Shown: piece after piece, positions 1-14,050 of the stretch
Layout: the number at the start of each line of letters is the position of its first letter
Position numbering within the stretch: the first letter of the stretch is position 1
NCBI GenBank assembly: GCA_003523185.1
Contig: DPGN01000021.1
Location: 108,362-172,361, forward strand
Origin: Halieaceae bacterium
Lineage (GTDB): Bacteria > Pseudomonadota > Gammaproteobacteria > Pseudomonadales > Halieaceae
Reading direction: 5' to 3'
Length of the DNA stretch: 64,000 nucleotides
The notes under the pieces: model-generated
Told to the model about the DNA's origin: nothing
Seen by the model: only the letters and a program-made list of their open reading frames with translations
The model's database searches: none
Position numbers and translations under genes: made by a program

Positions 1-85
1 AGGCTCTCGCTGTTGTCAGGGGCGCCGATCATTTTCACGAGTAAGCCACGACTGCATTGGAGAAATGCACTTACCGGACACTAGC

Positions 86-1060
86 TCAAGCCGCTTTATC
101 AGCTGCGTGCCACTGTGCAACCAGCGAGCGAAGCACGCTGACAAAGGCGATGGGCTCATCGAGCATCAGGTGATGACGTGCGCCGGGAATGCTAATGAAA
201 GGAATGTTATCGCCACCCCGCTCACGCACGTAATCGGCCGAGTCATCATCAAATAAGGCGCTGTGCTGTCCGTAGACATAGGCTTTTCTGCCCGGTGCGG
301 CGACAACCGCATCTACTTGATTGAGTATTCGGTCTTTCAGGGAGAAATCACTGTCGAAAACACTGGCATCGAACTTCCACGTCCATCCACCGTCGACCTG
401 TTTCAGCGAGTGATAGGCCATGTAATGAAATAGATAAGGTTCGCCACAAGGTTGGTTTGGCGAGAGCACAAAGCGCGATTTTGCCTCGTCATACGTTGGG
501 TAGATTCGGTTCGGACGACTCGTATCCGATCGCATGGGACGTCCACCCGCGAAGTGTTCTTTGAGTCGCTCGGGTCTCAAGACCATGAGATCGCAAACAA
601 CGAGGCCACCGAATAGCTCATGAAAATCATTCATGGCTGCAAGGCCCACGTGCCCACCATAGCTGTGTGCAATCACGATGGGCTTAATGGCGTTATCAAA
701 TAGACCCGTTTCGCGAGCGACATCGACCACTTCCTGTGCGCGAACAGCGTCGGGATAGGACGAACGAACGCCTGAGTCACCCATACCCGTTAGATCGTAG
801 GCAACGACGTGGTATTGCTGAGCTAGGAACGGGGCGATGAAGGCCATGCAGCGGGCATGGGCCAGAAAACCGTGCATCAAGAGTAGAGGTGGATTCGCAG
901 GATCACCCCAGCGGAAGTAGTGAACATTGCACCCGTCCGAGTTTACCCAGCCCTCTTCGCGAGGTACCTGCAACGCATCGACCAGCCACTGCGGTGCATC
1001 GGGTGCGTCCGGCGGCAGTTCCTTAGTTAGGTCACAGATGTCGGTTACTGGGCTCTTCAT
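86..1060 (-). CDS. Alpha/beta-fold hydrolase (324 aa)
   Basis: Probable soluble serine hydrolase of the alpha/beta fold; the substrate cannot be told. The oxyanion-side HG motif is at residues 63-64 (LLLMHGF), the nucleophile elbow AHSYGG puts the serine at 133, and a late His occurs in GARHHLML near residue 300, so the Ser-Asp-His triad can be assembled. No signal peptide is seen. The length is normal for epoxide-hydrolase or haloalkane-dehalogenase-like members. The gene stands alone on the minus strand, about 230 bp from the NUDIX gene. The first 85 bases of the window hold no recognisable feature. Confidence 0.88.
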   Translation of the reverse strand: MKSPVTDICDLTKELPPDAPDAPQWLVDALQVPREEGWVNSDGCNVHYFRWGDPANPPLLLMHGFLAHARCMAFIAPFLAQQYHVVAYDLTGMGDSGVRSSYPDAVRAQEVVDVARETGLFDNAIKPIVIAHSYGGHVGLAAMNDFHELFGGLVVCDLMVLRPERLKEHFAGGRPMRSDTSRPNRIYPTYDEAKSRFVLSPNQPCGEPYLFHYMAYHSLKQVDGGWTWKFDASVFDSDFSLKDRILNQVDAVVAAPGRKAYVYGQHSALFDDDSADYVRERGGDNIPFISIPGARHHLMLDEPIAFVSVLRSLVAQWHAADKAA

Positions 1061-1293
1061 AGTTGTGTGTTTATCCCCGAAGTCTACTCATACGAGCAAA
1101 ACTGGCTTTTGGTCGCCTATCAGTAAGGTATTTTTGGTGGTGTTTAAGTTCCGGGTTACTTGGTGCGTTAGCGCCCGATGACCGCGCGGGCATGCTAAAC
1201 GCTTCAGCGGGAAAAATCTCGTTAAATCACCGGGTCTGACTCACTTATCCAACGCCGTTAGTGAGTTAATGCGGTCGGTTTAGAAGCGCTGAT

Positions 1294-2004
1294 TTAGTTT
1301 CGAACAAACGGGGGGTAATCTGCGCCGACGTCGCTGTAGACGTATTCCCATCCTCTCTCTTGCATGATGGCACGGTGCCTTGCGCCCGCAACGCTACCAT
1401 CCCCCGTTTCGTAACCCGCATCGCCTTGGAATAGCACGGCCATTTTCCCCTCTGTCTTGGTAAACACCGGGAACACATAGGGTGGGGGTGTTTCGTTTTC
1501 ACCGGCGGTCATGTCGTCGGTTGTGGTATACCGCAATAGACTCAACAGCGTGATGTAGGTGGGTGGCAGCATACCGAATTCACCCGCCTCGTGTTGTGCT
1601 ACTGCATCTTTAACGCGAATCCACGCAAAGTCGTGAATCTCGCTTCCGTCAATGGCAACGTCCGCATCCTCAGCGAGGGGCGCTGCGTAAATCCAGGTCT
1701 CGAATCGCTTGGGTTCGACAACCGGCGTGGTCCAGTGGCTGAGGTGCACCATGTTTTTAGTATCGGGTCTCAGGCCACATTCTTCCTCAGCCTCGCGTGC
1801 CGCAGCAATGCGCGCGGCCGATGCGATATCGCCATTAGCCGACTCAATGTCGCTTTCTTCCAAGGCACCACCGGGAAAGACCCATAGCCCACCTGCGAAC
1901 AGTAGCGCCTTGTTGCGCTTAAGCATGAGCGTTTCCATTCCGTTATCTGTGTCGCGTAACAGGACAACGGTGCTGGCCGGCCTGGCTTTAGGTACATCCG
2001 TCAA
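1294..2004 (-). CDS. NUDIX hydrolase (236 aa)
   Basis: Hydrolase of nucleoside diphosphates linked to another moiety; the specific substrate is unknown. The Nudix box begins at GGALEES (residues about 45-51) and ends with REAEEECGL (70-78), which supplies the metal-binding glutamates. The stretch between the two halves is longer than in the minimal 23-residue box, a feature of larger NUDT19/CoA-diphosphatase-like members. The protein is cytoplasmic, with no signal sequence. It is a single gene on the minus strand. The family is clear; the function is not. Confidence 0.88.
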   Translation of the reverse strand: MTDVPKARPASTVVLLRDTDNGMETLMLKRNKALLFAGGLWVFPGGALEESDIESANGDIASAARIAAAREAEEECGLRPDTKNMVHLSHWTTPVVEPKRFETWIYAAPLAEDADVAIDGSEIHDFAWIRVKDAVAQHEAGEFGMLPPTYITLLSLLRYTTTDDMTAGENETPPPYVFPVFTKTEGKMAVLFQGDAGYETGDGSVAGARHRAIMQERGWEYVYSDVGADYPPFVRN

Positions 2005-2144
2005 TGGAATACTCCTTTTGGCGCAAGGTCCCTAAACCTCACGGTGATGCGGCTTACGATCGAACAAGATTGTTGCCACGCTTTAAAGTTGCTTGGGCTA
2101 ACGAGCTTTGTCAATTGCTGAGTAACTTCCTCGGTAACACGGAA

Positions 2145-2170
2145 TAAAAAAGCCCGCGAGGGGCGGGCTT
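2145..2170 (-). terminator. Rho-independent terminator
   Basis: On the minus strand GCCCGC-CCCT-CGCGGGC forms a GC-rich hairpin followed by a run of six Ts. It lies about 20 bases after the stop of the gene ending at 2192, so it should end the two-gene minus-strand unit 3240-2192. Confidence 0.85.
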
Positions 2171-2191
2171 TGGGCCAGTGGACTCGTTTTG

Positions 2192-2752
2192 CTAGTTGAC
2201 TCGGGTTAATTTGGAGTAGTTCTCAACGAGCTCACCCTCTATCATCACTTTGCCTGTATTCACCAAGACGTTAGGGTCGTCAGCATCAAAAACCCACTTC
2301 ATTTCGGTCACATAACTGTCGTGACCAACGTGAAAGCTATTGGTCTTTTCGTCGAGTCGAACAGTGAGCGCACCATCCGACATTTCTGCCACTTTAAAAA
2401 TGGGCGCAGTTCCTAAAGAGCAGTAATGAGTAACTACCAAGTTTCCACCCTTATCGGTGTAGGTGGTCAGCATTTCAATGCCGTCTTCTACCAGAGTTTC
2501 AACAATCGTGTTCCCACCAGAGGTGAGCTTAAGCTCGTAGGACACTGGTATGTCTCGATCTGAGATTGATTGCCGCATCGTGCCTTCCCAGCGCCCAAGC
2601 CGTTTTTTAACCTCTTTGAAGGCAGCACTATTATTGACAGCCGGCATTTCAACGACCCCGATACTTACCGGTTCCTGAGCTGCAGCTGTCGAGATCATTA
2701 AGGTTGCAGTAATTGCAGCCAGTGAACTGACGGAATGTTTCTTTCTGAACAT
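2192..2752 (-). CDS. Secreted protein of unknown function (186 aa)
   Basis: Not assigned to a named family with confidence. The N-terminus (MFRKKHSVSS, then a hydrophobic stretch ending STAAAQE) is a typical Sec signal peptide with cleavage after AAA. The mature part of about 160 residues is beta-rich in appearance and contains RWEGTMRQSI and a TYTDKGGNLVVTHYC segment. These resemble periplasmic DUF1579-like or lipocalin-like proteins, which is only a suggestion. It lies 20 bp downstream of the SnoaL-like gene and ends at a strong terminator, so the two are probably co-transcribed and exported together. Confidence 0.75.
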   Translation of the reverse strand: MFRKKHSVSSLAAITATLMISTAAAQEPVSIGVVEMPAVNNSAAFKEVKKRLGRWEGTMRQSISDRDIPVSYELKLTSGGNTIVETLVEDGIEMLTTYTDKGGNLVVTHYCSLGTAPIFKVAEMSDGALTVRLDEKTNSFHVGHDSYVTEMKWVFDADDPNVLVNTGKVMIEGELVENYSKLTRVN

Positions 2753-2772
2753 AGTATTCCCCTTGCGTGAAA

Positions 2773-3240
2773 TTATTTGATGACCGTCTGTGAGGTGCCG
2801 GCACCACCCTGTAAGGGTGACCAGTGCGCGGCTTTAATGCGCCACATGCCGTCTTCCTTAACGAAAGCCTGAGTGACTCGAGTCCGGTAGTTGGGTACTG
2901 CGGGAAGACCTTTAGGCTTCATGACGGCCTCTTGGTAGTAGTGAGCTACCGCTGCTTGACCCTCTACTAACACCACAACCTCAATGTGTTTTACCGACCC
3001 AGAGAAGTACTCGAAGTCAGAGGCATCGTTCTCTCTCTGGATTGTGTTGAGCAGTCCACCACTCGAGAAGAACTCCTTGGACCCGTATTTAGAAATTCGC
3101 ATTGGATCCTGGCTCAGCATTTTGTTGGTGTGAGCGATATTCGCCTCGACTACATCGCGAATCTCTTCCTTGGTTCCTGCGTGAGCTGTGCCCGTGCATA
3201 GTGCGACGACCAATAGCAGACTTAGCTTGTGCATTTTCAT
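2773..3240 (-). CDS. Secreted NTF2/SnoaL-like protein (155 aa)
   Basis: Small exported protein of the NTF2-like (SnoaL/DUF4440) superfamily, judged from the pattern of an N-terminal helix (EEIRDVVEANIAHTN), a strand with VAHYYQEAV and the closing DGMWRIKAAHWSPL, typical of this alpha+beta cone fold. The start at MKMHKLSLL is chosen because GGGGAA lies 8-9 bases upstream and a signal peptide (LLLVVALCTGTAHAG) follows; the frame stays open 36 codons further upstream without such support. Its ligand or catalytic role cannot be told. It forms an operon with the downstream secreted protein. Confidence 0.8.
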   Translation of the reverse strand: MKMHKLSLLLVVALCTGTAHAGTKEEIRDVVEANIAHTNKMLSQDPMRISKYGSKEFFSSGGLLNTIQRENDASDFEYFSGSVKHIEVVVLVEGQAAVAHYYQEAVMKPKGLPAVPNYRTRVTQAFVKEDGMWRIKAAHWSPLQGGAGTSQTVIK

Positions 3241-3504
3241 TACGTATTCCCCGTTTCGTTTTGTTGTTTTGTTCTTTAGCGTAGTCGCGATTGTGCGATC
3301 CGCCATTTTTTTGTAGTTGGATATTGATAAGCCCAGATCAGAGCACATGTCGAGCGCTTATCGCGACGAGTCAATAGGCCTGTTAAATCGACATGAAGGG
3401 GGAAAATGGGTGACGCGAAAGTGGAGCCAAAACCTCTATCGTGACATTGCTGTGTTATTCCCAAAGGACGTATAGTGGATTCGTGTTTCTTGGAGTGATC
3501 AGCC

Positions 3505-4848
3505 ATGAAAAATGACGTAGGAAGTGAGTCAGAAAGCCGATACCGGGACACGCAAGAGACGTCAATGAGTGGTTTTTCAGGGCTTTTAAGCTCTGTCATC
3601 GGTGCAGGACGCGATATTCTAGCGCGTCGCCGACAGAATGCGCTTGAAGCGCCTTCGAGCGATCTACTGGCGAAAAGTAAGCAGCTCATTCACCACCGGG
3701 GCGAAGCGTCAGGCTTAGCACTGGCTTGCGAAGTTGTAGCGGACTACCAAGCGCTTGATGATGCCAACCGACGCCTTTTCTTTGAAGCCTTAGCTGACGA
3801 TTTTTCAGCCGACAGTGACGCGGTTTTAACTGCCGCAGAGAGCTACAGGCTCGATCCGGCAGAGGCCAATCTTGCGGCGCTATCGCGGGCTGCCGAGGCG
3901 CCACGAATCAAGCTCTTTCGCCGAATGAATATGGCGCCCGAAGCAACACCTGTGTTGGTGAAAATGCGTGGCGCAATGATTCAGGCGCTGGGTGATCTGC
4001 CCCGGCTCAAGGCGGTGGAGACCGATCTAAAGCACCAGTTCATCTCTTGGTTTAATCGTGGATTTCTCGAATTACGGGTGATTGACTGGAATACACCGGC
4101 ATCCATTCTCGAACGAATCATTCAGTACGAGTCGGTGCATGCCATACGGGGCTGGAATGATCTGCGAGCCAGATTGAGTGGCAATCGCATGTGTTTCGCA
4201 TTCTTCCACCCTGCTATGCCCGATGACCCGCTGGTGTTCGTGGAGGTAGCGCTAACCGAAGGGGTTCCCGACGCGATTAGTCCGCTGATTGATCAAACGA
4301 AAGAGCGTGATGTGGGGAGTATGCCGGATACGGTCGTGTTCTATTCCATCAGCAACTGTCACCCTGGTTTGGCCGGCGTGTCATTCGGTAACTTTCTGAT
4401 CAAGCAGGTGGTTGAAGAGGTGGGTAAGCGTTATTCGACGATGAAGCGTTACGTAACGCTGTCACCCATTCCTGGTTTTTGCCGTTGGCTGGCAACTCAG
4501 GAAACAGGCATTGATCTCGAGGAGATGCGGTCTATGGCTAAGACCGATACGGCCAAAACCGCCGATGCAAGACGTCACGATTTACTCGCGGCTTGTGCAC
4601 AGTATCTAGTCAAGGAGCGTCGAAATAACTTAGCGCTCGATCCGGTAGCACGCTTTCATTTAGGTAACGGAGCAAGCCTTCACGCCATTCATTGGGCTGC
4701 TGATCTCAGCGACAAAGGCCTAGAGCAATCAGCGGGTCTGATGGTCAACTATCTTTATGATCTAAAGAGTATCGAAGAGAACCACGATAGCTATTTTGAT
4801 CAAGGTGAGATTGCAACATCGCGAGATGTCGCCCGCCTGCTCAACTAA
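3505..4848 (+). CDS. Malonyl-CoA decarboxylase (447 aa)
   Basis: Converts malonyl-CoA to acetyl-CoA and CO2. The C-terminal catalytic domain is clear: SISNCHPGLAGVSFGNFLIK (281-300), then TLSPIPGF with the catalytic-type Ser at 320, and ARFHLGNGA with the catalytic-type His at 385. The N-terminal helical domain covers about 50-190. The length fits bacterial members. GGAG precedes the chosen ATG; an internal ATG at 3565 is a possible alternative. No malonate transporter or malonyl-CoA synthetase is adjacent, so a housekeeping role in malonyl-CoA turnover or odd-substrate catabolism is possible. Transcribed alone. Confidence 0.93.
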   Translation: MKNDVGSESESRYRDTQETSMSGFSGLLSSVIGAGRDILARRRQNALEAPSSDLLAKSKQLIHHRGEASGLALACEVVADYQALDDANRRLFFEALADDFSADSDAVLTAAESYRLDPAEANLAALSRAAEAPRIKLFRRMNMAPEATPVLVKMRGAMIQALGDLPRLKAVETDLKHQFISWFNRGFLELRVIDWNTPASILERIIQYESVHAIRGWNDLRARLSGNRMCFAFFHPAMPDDPLVFVEVALTEGVPDAISPLIDQTKERDVGSMPDTVVFYSISNCHPGLAGVSFGNFLIKQVVEEVGKRYSTMKRYVTLSPIPGFCRWLATQETGIDLEEMRSMAKTDTAKTADARRHDLLAACAQYLVKERRNNLALDPVARFHLGNGASLHAIHWAADLSDKGLEQSAGLMVNYLYDLKSIEENHDSYFDQGEIATSRDVARLLN

Positions 4849-4908
4849 CGTTTTCAATGGCGCTCTACAACACAGACTCAAAGCCAGCGGTCTATTGCTC
4901 AGCTAACG

Positions 4909-4972
4909 TTGTAGATAAGGCTGAGCACCATCTTGCTTGAGCGACTACGGTGGTGTTCTGTGCTATCTACAA
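4909..4972. repeat. Long imperfect inverted repeat upstream of the glycoside operon
   Basis: TTGTAGATA at 4909-4917 is the exact reverse complement of TATCTACAA at 4964-4972. Between them AGCACCA-like and TGGTG-like segments can extend the pairing after an internal loop, giving a 64-base imperfect hairpin about 45 bases before the first start codon. It may be an operator, an mRNA leader structure or a small palindromic insertion; the sequence alone does not decide. Confidence 0.55.
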
Positions 4973-5005
4973 TTAAAAAGATAACGAAAGAGACAATTAA
5001 AAAGA
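4969..5005 (+). repeat. 13-bp direct repeat in the leader
   Basis: ACAATTAAAAAGA occurs at 4969-4981 and again at 4993-5005, a 24-bp period. The second unit runs into the ribosome binding site (AAGGAAG) of the GH2 gene. It looks like a local tandem duplication that has since diverged at its 3' end. Confidence 0.7.
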
Positions 5006-5015
5006 CAAGGAAGCG

Positions 5016-9910
<4,895 letters not shown>

Positions 9911-9939
9911 GATAAGTAGGTATTCGGGAGCCATGGGCT

Positions 9940-11307
9940 ATGAGTGATGCTCTCGATGGGATTGACGAGATTTCGACGTGCACCAAGTTCAGTTACGGAC
10001 TGGGCGCACTGGGGAAGGACTTCGCCTGCTCCATCGTTTATCTCTTTCTCATGTACTACTACACCGATGTGGCTGATGTGCCGGCGGCGTTTGTGGGGAC
10101 GTTGTTTCTCGTTGTCCGCATGATTGATGCGGTATCCGATCCGGTCATGGGCATGATCGTCGACAACACCCGCAGTCGGTTTGGAAAGTTCAGGCCCTGG
10201 ATCGTCCTTGGGACGGTGATCAACTCGCTGGCCTTGTTGGCGTTGTTCTCTGCACATCTATTCACGGGTTCGCAGCTGCTGTTATTTGTCACTGTGACCT
10301 ACATCGTCTGGGGTCTCACCTACACGATTATGGATATCCCCTTCTGGTCCATGGTGCCTGCATTGTCTGCTCGTCGTGAGGAGCGAGAGCGATTGGTTGT
10401 GTGGCCGCGCCTCTTCGCCAGCATCGCGTGGACGATCGTCGGCACCTATGGTCTGGCGAGCATCGCCTTCCTGGGTGAAGGCGATGAAGGCAAGGGTTTC
10501 CTTCTCCTCTCGGGTCTCATCATTATTGCCTTTGTCGCATCAGCGCTGATTACCTTTACGCAGGTGAAGGAGCGCGTTGCTACTCAAGTGACGAGCGAGC
10601 GCTTCTCATTTGGGGATGTGATCGCCATCTTGCGAAATAACGATCAGCTAGCTTCGCTGATTGGTTGTGTCCTTACCTTTAATATCGGCACCCAGCTGGT
10701 GGGTGGCTTTGCGATTTACTACTTCAGCTACGCCATTGGTAAACCCGAATTGTTTCCCATGTTTGCCTTGGTCTCCGGTATTGCCGAGATGTTTGGCATC
10801 TTCATTTTCCCGTGGCTCTGCCGACACCTGCCAAGATATTTTACCTGGTACATCGCCAGCCTTTTCGCTCTTGCCTGCAGTTTAGTCCTGCTGGCAGGAA
10901 GCATCGTGGCACCCGAGAGTGGCGTCTTGGTCGCTGTCGCTGGCGCGCTACTGAAGTTTGGTGGTGGTATTGCCAATGGCTTGGGCACGGTCATGCTCGC
11001 CGATGTCGTTGATTACGGTCATTACAAGACGGGGAAGCGCAGCGAGAGCATTATTTTTTCAGTCCAGACTATGCTGGTGAAGTTCGCAGGAGCTTTCGCC
11101 GGCTTTTTCATCGGGGTTGGGTTATCGCTCATCGGTTACGTGCCCAATGAGATCCAAAGCGAGGCGACAGTATTTGGCTTAAGAGCCCTGATGATTGGTC
11201 TTCCGGTTTTCTTTCTGATCGGGAGTATCTGGGCATATCGACAAACGTTTCGTTTGCACGGTGAGTTGCACCAGCGAGTCTCCGATTTTATCTCCAAGCA
11301 GCGATAG
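9940..11307 (+). CDS. GPH-family sugar:cation symporter (455 aa)
   Basis: Inner-membrane transporter of the glycoside-pentoside-hexuronide family (MelB-like), with about 12 hydrophobic segments. The family signature DNTRSRFGKFRPWI follows the second helix pair, and another conserved loop reads DVVDYGHYKTGKRSE. GGGAG lies 9 bases before the chosen ATG; an ATG 7 bases earlier runs into a stop after four codons. As the third gene of the operon it is the likely entry route for the glycosides cleaved by the two GH2 enzymes. It converges with the aminotransferase 10 bases further on. Confidence 0.92.
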   Translation: MSDALDGIDEISTCTKFSYGLGALGKDFACSIVYLFLMYYYTDVADVPAAFVGTLFLVVRMIDAVSDPVMGMIVDNTRSRFGKFRPWIVLGTVINSLALLALFSAHLFTGSQLLLFVTVTYIVWGLTYTIMDIPFWSMVPALSARREERERLVVWPRLFASIAWTIVGTYGLASIAFLGEGDEGKGFLLLSGLIIIAFVASALITFTQVKERVATQVTSERFSFGDVIAILRNNDQLASLIGCVLTFNIGTQLVGGFAIYYFSYAIGKPELFPMFALVSGIAEMFGIFIFPWLCRHLPRYFTWYIASLFALACSLVLLAGSIVAPESGVLVAVAGALLKFGGGIANGLGTVMLADVVDYGHYKTGKRSESIIFSVQTMLVKFAGAFAGFFIGVGLSLIGYVPNEIQSEATVFGLRALMIGLPVFFLIGSIWAYRQTFRLHGELHQRVSDFISKQR

Positions 11308-11317
11308 CAAAACTGGC

Positions 11318-12445
11318 TTATGGCGGTAGATTTGTCTTCAGGTACGCAGACATTTCAGATAGACCTGCCTCGAGAATTGCTCGTTCATTGGCGTAGCCAA
11401 TTCGCACATAACCCTCCATGTCGAAGGCATCCCCCGGTGTGAGCATAACCCCCGTCTCTTCGAGGAGGTCGATACAGAATTCTCTGCAGCTTATGGGAAT
11501 GTCGAGTTTCAACATGGCGGTGGTACCGGCGCGCGGTTTGACCCAGTCAACTCGTGGCTCGTTTTTAATCCAGTTGTCCAAAATCGCAAGATTTTCCCGC
11601 GTTATTGCCATGCTTCGTGCCAGTACTTTGTCAGCATTCTCAAGCGCCATGGCCGCAAAGTGGTCGTTAATCATGCCAACGGAAATAGTGTCGTAATCAC
11701 GATGAATCATAATCTTATCGGTCAGCTCTTTTGGCGCTACAACCCATCCGACACGAAGACCGGCGAGGGAGAATACTTTCGACATACCCGCCGTACTAAT
11801 GCCTTTATCGTAGATGTCGACAATGGAGGGGACCATCCCGTCTCCGACTTGGGCGGTCCCTCGATAGACCTCGTCACAGAGTAGATGAGCCCCGACCGAG
11901 TCGGCAATCTCAGCTATAGCCTCAAGCATGGGGCGTTCTATGAGAGCGCCGGTCGGGTTGTTTGGGTTGGTGAACGCGATGAGTTTCGTTTCGGGCGTTA
12001 CCATCGATCGCAGACGGTCAAGGTTAGGCAGGAAGCCGTCGCTTGCCTCGAGACTCAGTGTGGCGACATCTGCCTCGATGCTGCGCGGGATAGAGTAGTG
12101 TTGCTGATAGGTTGGGATGATCGATATAACATGGTCGCCGCGCTCAACCAACCCTTTGTGCACGAGCATATTGGCCGCTATCGTGCCGTGGGTAATGGTG
12201 ATGTCCGCAATCGACGTATTTGCGTAGAGTTTGGAAATGGCTGTTCTCAGGCGGTCAGACCCTTCGATATCACCGTAGGTGAGTTTCATCGATAGGAGCT
12301 CGGATAGGTCTCCCTCGTCATGCCCTGATAGTGCGAGTAGTTCCTCAATCGTAATACTAGCCACGCAGGTCTCAGCAAGATTGTGGGTACAGCGTGTCTC
12401 CCACTCGTTCATCCAGATTTCGACTTTGAATGGCTCGATGAACAT
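11318..12445 (-). CDS. PLP-dependent class I/II aminotransferase (375 aa)
   Basis: Fold-type I aminotransferase. TNPNNPTG (159-166) and DEVYRG (191-196) contact the cofactor, and SKVFSLAGLRVGW carries the Schiff-base lysine at 223. The N-terminus (MFIEPFKVEIWMNEWE) resembles the subgroup of short aspartate-aminotransferase-like enzymes that start FxxFxxExWMxxxE; the amino-group donor is unknown. GGGAG stands 7-8 bases upstream of the ATG. Cytoplasmic. The 55-codon membrane protein gene lies upstream on the same strand, with a possible weak terminator between them. Confidence 0.9.
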   Translation of the reverse strand: MFIEPFKVEIWMNEWETRCTHNLAETCVASITIEELLALSGHDEGDLSELLSMKLTYGDIEGSDRLRTAISKLYANTSIADITITHGTIAANMLVHKGLVERGDHVISIIPTYQQHYSIPRSIEADVATLSLEASDGFLPNLDRLRSMVTPETKLIAFTNPNNPTGALIERPMLEAIAEIADSVGAHLLCDEVYRGTAQVGDGMVPSIVDIYDKGISTAGMSKVFSLAGLRVGWVVAPKELTDKIMIHRDYDTISVGMINDHFAAMALENADKVLARSMAITRENLAILDNWIKNEPRVDWVKPRAGTTAMLKLDIPISCREFCIDLLEETGVMLTPGDAFDMEGYVRIGYANERAILEAGLSEMSAYLKTNLPP

Positions 12446-12487
12446 AGCTAACTCCCGGGCTTTGTCAGATAAATGAGTGCTTCCAAT

Positions 12488-12518
12488 TAAAAAGCGGGCA
12501 CGCGCTCAGCTGCGCTGC
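12488..12518 (-). terminator. Possible weak terminator
   Basis: Minus strand: GCA-GCGC, loop AGCTGA, GCGC-G-TGC (one bulge), then four bases and a TTTTTAA tract. It would separate the 55-codon gene from the aminotransferase. The gap between stem and T-run makes it less than ideal. Confidence 0.4.
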
Positions 12519-12569
12519 GCGATTAGGTTAACTAATTTTGAGCAGTCAAAAACAGGGTGAATGCAAAAA

Positions 12570-12737
12570 TCAGTAATGCGGGGAGTTATTCGACGCAACT
12601 AGGCTCTGAGTTTCAGCCCACTCGCTAAGTTGGCCCATAAGCACTTCATAAAACGTGACGTTCGCTAGAAGGAGTCCACTAACAACGCCAGCGACGACAC
12701 ACGCGGTTACCACCTTGCTGAGAGTTTTGATCTCCAT
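12570..12737 (-). CDS. Small single-span membrane protein (55 aa)
   Basis: Read directly from the bases: ATG at 12737-12735, TGA at 12572-12570. The product starts MEIKTLSKVV and has one hydrophobic span (about residues 9-29, VVTACVVAGVVSGLLLANV) and a polar tail ending NNSPHY. AAGG lies about 10 bases before the ATG in an AT-rich leader, a good translation signal. No family is recognised. Basic residues before the span suggest the N-terminus stays in the cytoplasm. It sits between the thiolase and aminotransferase genes on the same strand. Confidence 0.55.
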   Translation of the reverse strand: MEIKTLSKVVTACVVAGVVSGLLLANVTFYEVLMGQLSEWAETQSLVASNNSPHY

Positions 12738-12874
12738 TGTTTCGCCTTATTATTTTTTTGGCTTGATATAATTGAACCTTAGTCTGGAAGGATGCGCAAA
12801 TGTTTCTCGGGTGGTCGATTTCCTGCTGCGACTGGAGTTCGTGGCGCCACCTCCAGTAGCGCCATATTAGTTAA

Positions 12875-14050
12875 TTACAGCGCCTCAATAATGGTAACGT
12901 TAGCGATACCGCCACCTTCACACATCGTCTGTAGACCCCATTTTTTACCTCGAGCATGCAGGGCATGCACGAGTGTGGTCATCAGCTTTGTACCTGTCGC
13001 ACCCAGTGGGTGGCCCAATGCAATGGCACCGCCATTGACGTTGAGCTTGTCTGGATCAGCACCTGTATGCTCCAACCACGCCATAGGCACTGGAGCAAAG
13101 GCTTCGTTGACTTCGTAGAGGTCCATATCATGAATGCTCATACCAGCGCGCTTTAGCGCTCGATCGGTCGCAAAGAGAGGTTCCTCAAGCATGATCACAG
13201 GATCGCCCGCCGTTACCGTGAGGTTATGAATGCGCGCCAGAGGCGTGAGATTGTGATCTTTGAGTGCCTGTTCGGACGCTATCATAACCGCGGAGCTGCC
13301 ATCGCAAATCTGACTCGCATTAGCTGCGGTCAGCGCGCCGTCTTCCATCAAAATTTTCAGCTGCGCCATGGCCTCCATGCTGGCGTCGTCACGGATGCCC
13401 TCGTCGTGCTGATGTAATGCTGTACCCCCGTCGGCGGTTCGGCCCATGATGGCTACGATTTCTTTATCAAACGCGCCCGCGTTCCGTGCGTCACGACCAC
13501 GCTGATGGCTTCGCACTGAATAGGCGTCTAACGCTTCCTTCGTGTGACCATACTTTTTAGCAATCATCTCGGCGCCAACGAACTGGCTGAAGTGGCGAAT
13601 ACCGTACTGGTCTTTCACCGATTGCGGTGTGGGGTCCGTGGGCACGTCAAACACCTTACCTGCGCGGGCATTGATGCCCATGGGGCAACGCGACATGCTC
13701 TCGATGCCTGCTGCGATCACCAGATCTTGCGTGCCGGATAGGATGGCCTGTGCTGCAAACTGAATACTTTGCTGTGAAGACCCACACTGTCGATCAATGG
13801 TTACGGCGGGGACACTTTGGGGCAGATTGGAGGCGAGGACCGCAGTGCGGCCGATCTGATTGGACTGCTCGCCGGCTTGCGAGACACAACCCACAATCAC
13901 GTCTTCAATCGCGCTCGGATCGACTTTACTGTCCTCTACAATGGCATTGAGTGTTTGAGCACCTAAGTCTCCAGGGTGCCAGTCTGCGAGTGCGCCGCCT
14001 TTGCGACCGCCAGCGGTTCGCTTCGCAGCTACGATGTATGCATGAGCCAT
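12875..14050 (-). CDS. Thiolase, acetyl-CoA C-acyltransferase type (391 aa)
   Basis: Cleaves 3-ketoacyl-CoA with CoA, or condenses acetyl-CoA in the reverse direction. The catalytic residues are in place: Cys89 in DRQCGSS, His347 in GHPLGATG and Cys377 in MCEGGG, together with the NVNGGAIALGHP signature. The length is standard. AAGGTG is 8 bases upstream of the ATG. Cytoplasmic. No hydroxyacyl-CoA dehydrogenase is adjacent, but acyl-CoA synthetase and enoyl-CoA hydratase genes lie 5-8 kb away on the same strand, so it probably serves the same fatty or aromatic acid catabolism. Confidence 0.94.
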   Translation of the reverse strand: MAHAYIVAAKRTAGGRKGGALADWHPGDLGAQTLNAIVEDSKVDPSAIEDVIVGCVSQAGEQSNQIGRTAVLASNLPQSVPAVTIDRQCGSSQQSIQFAAQAILSGTQDLVIAAGIESMSRCPMGINARAGKVFDVPTDPTPQSVKDQYGIRHFSQFVGAEMIAKKYGHTKEALDAYSVRSHQRGRDARNAGAFDKEIVAIMGRTADGGTALHQHDEGIRDDASMEAMAQLKILMEDGALTAANASQICDGSSAVMIASEQALKDHNLTPLARIHNLTVTAGDPVIMLEEPLFATDRALKRAGMSIHDMDLYEVNEAFAPVPMAWLEHTGADPDKLNVNGGAIALGHPLGATGTKLMTTLVHALHARGKKWGLQTMCEGGGIANVTIIEAL

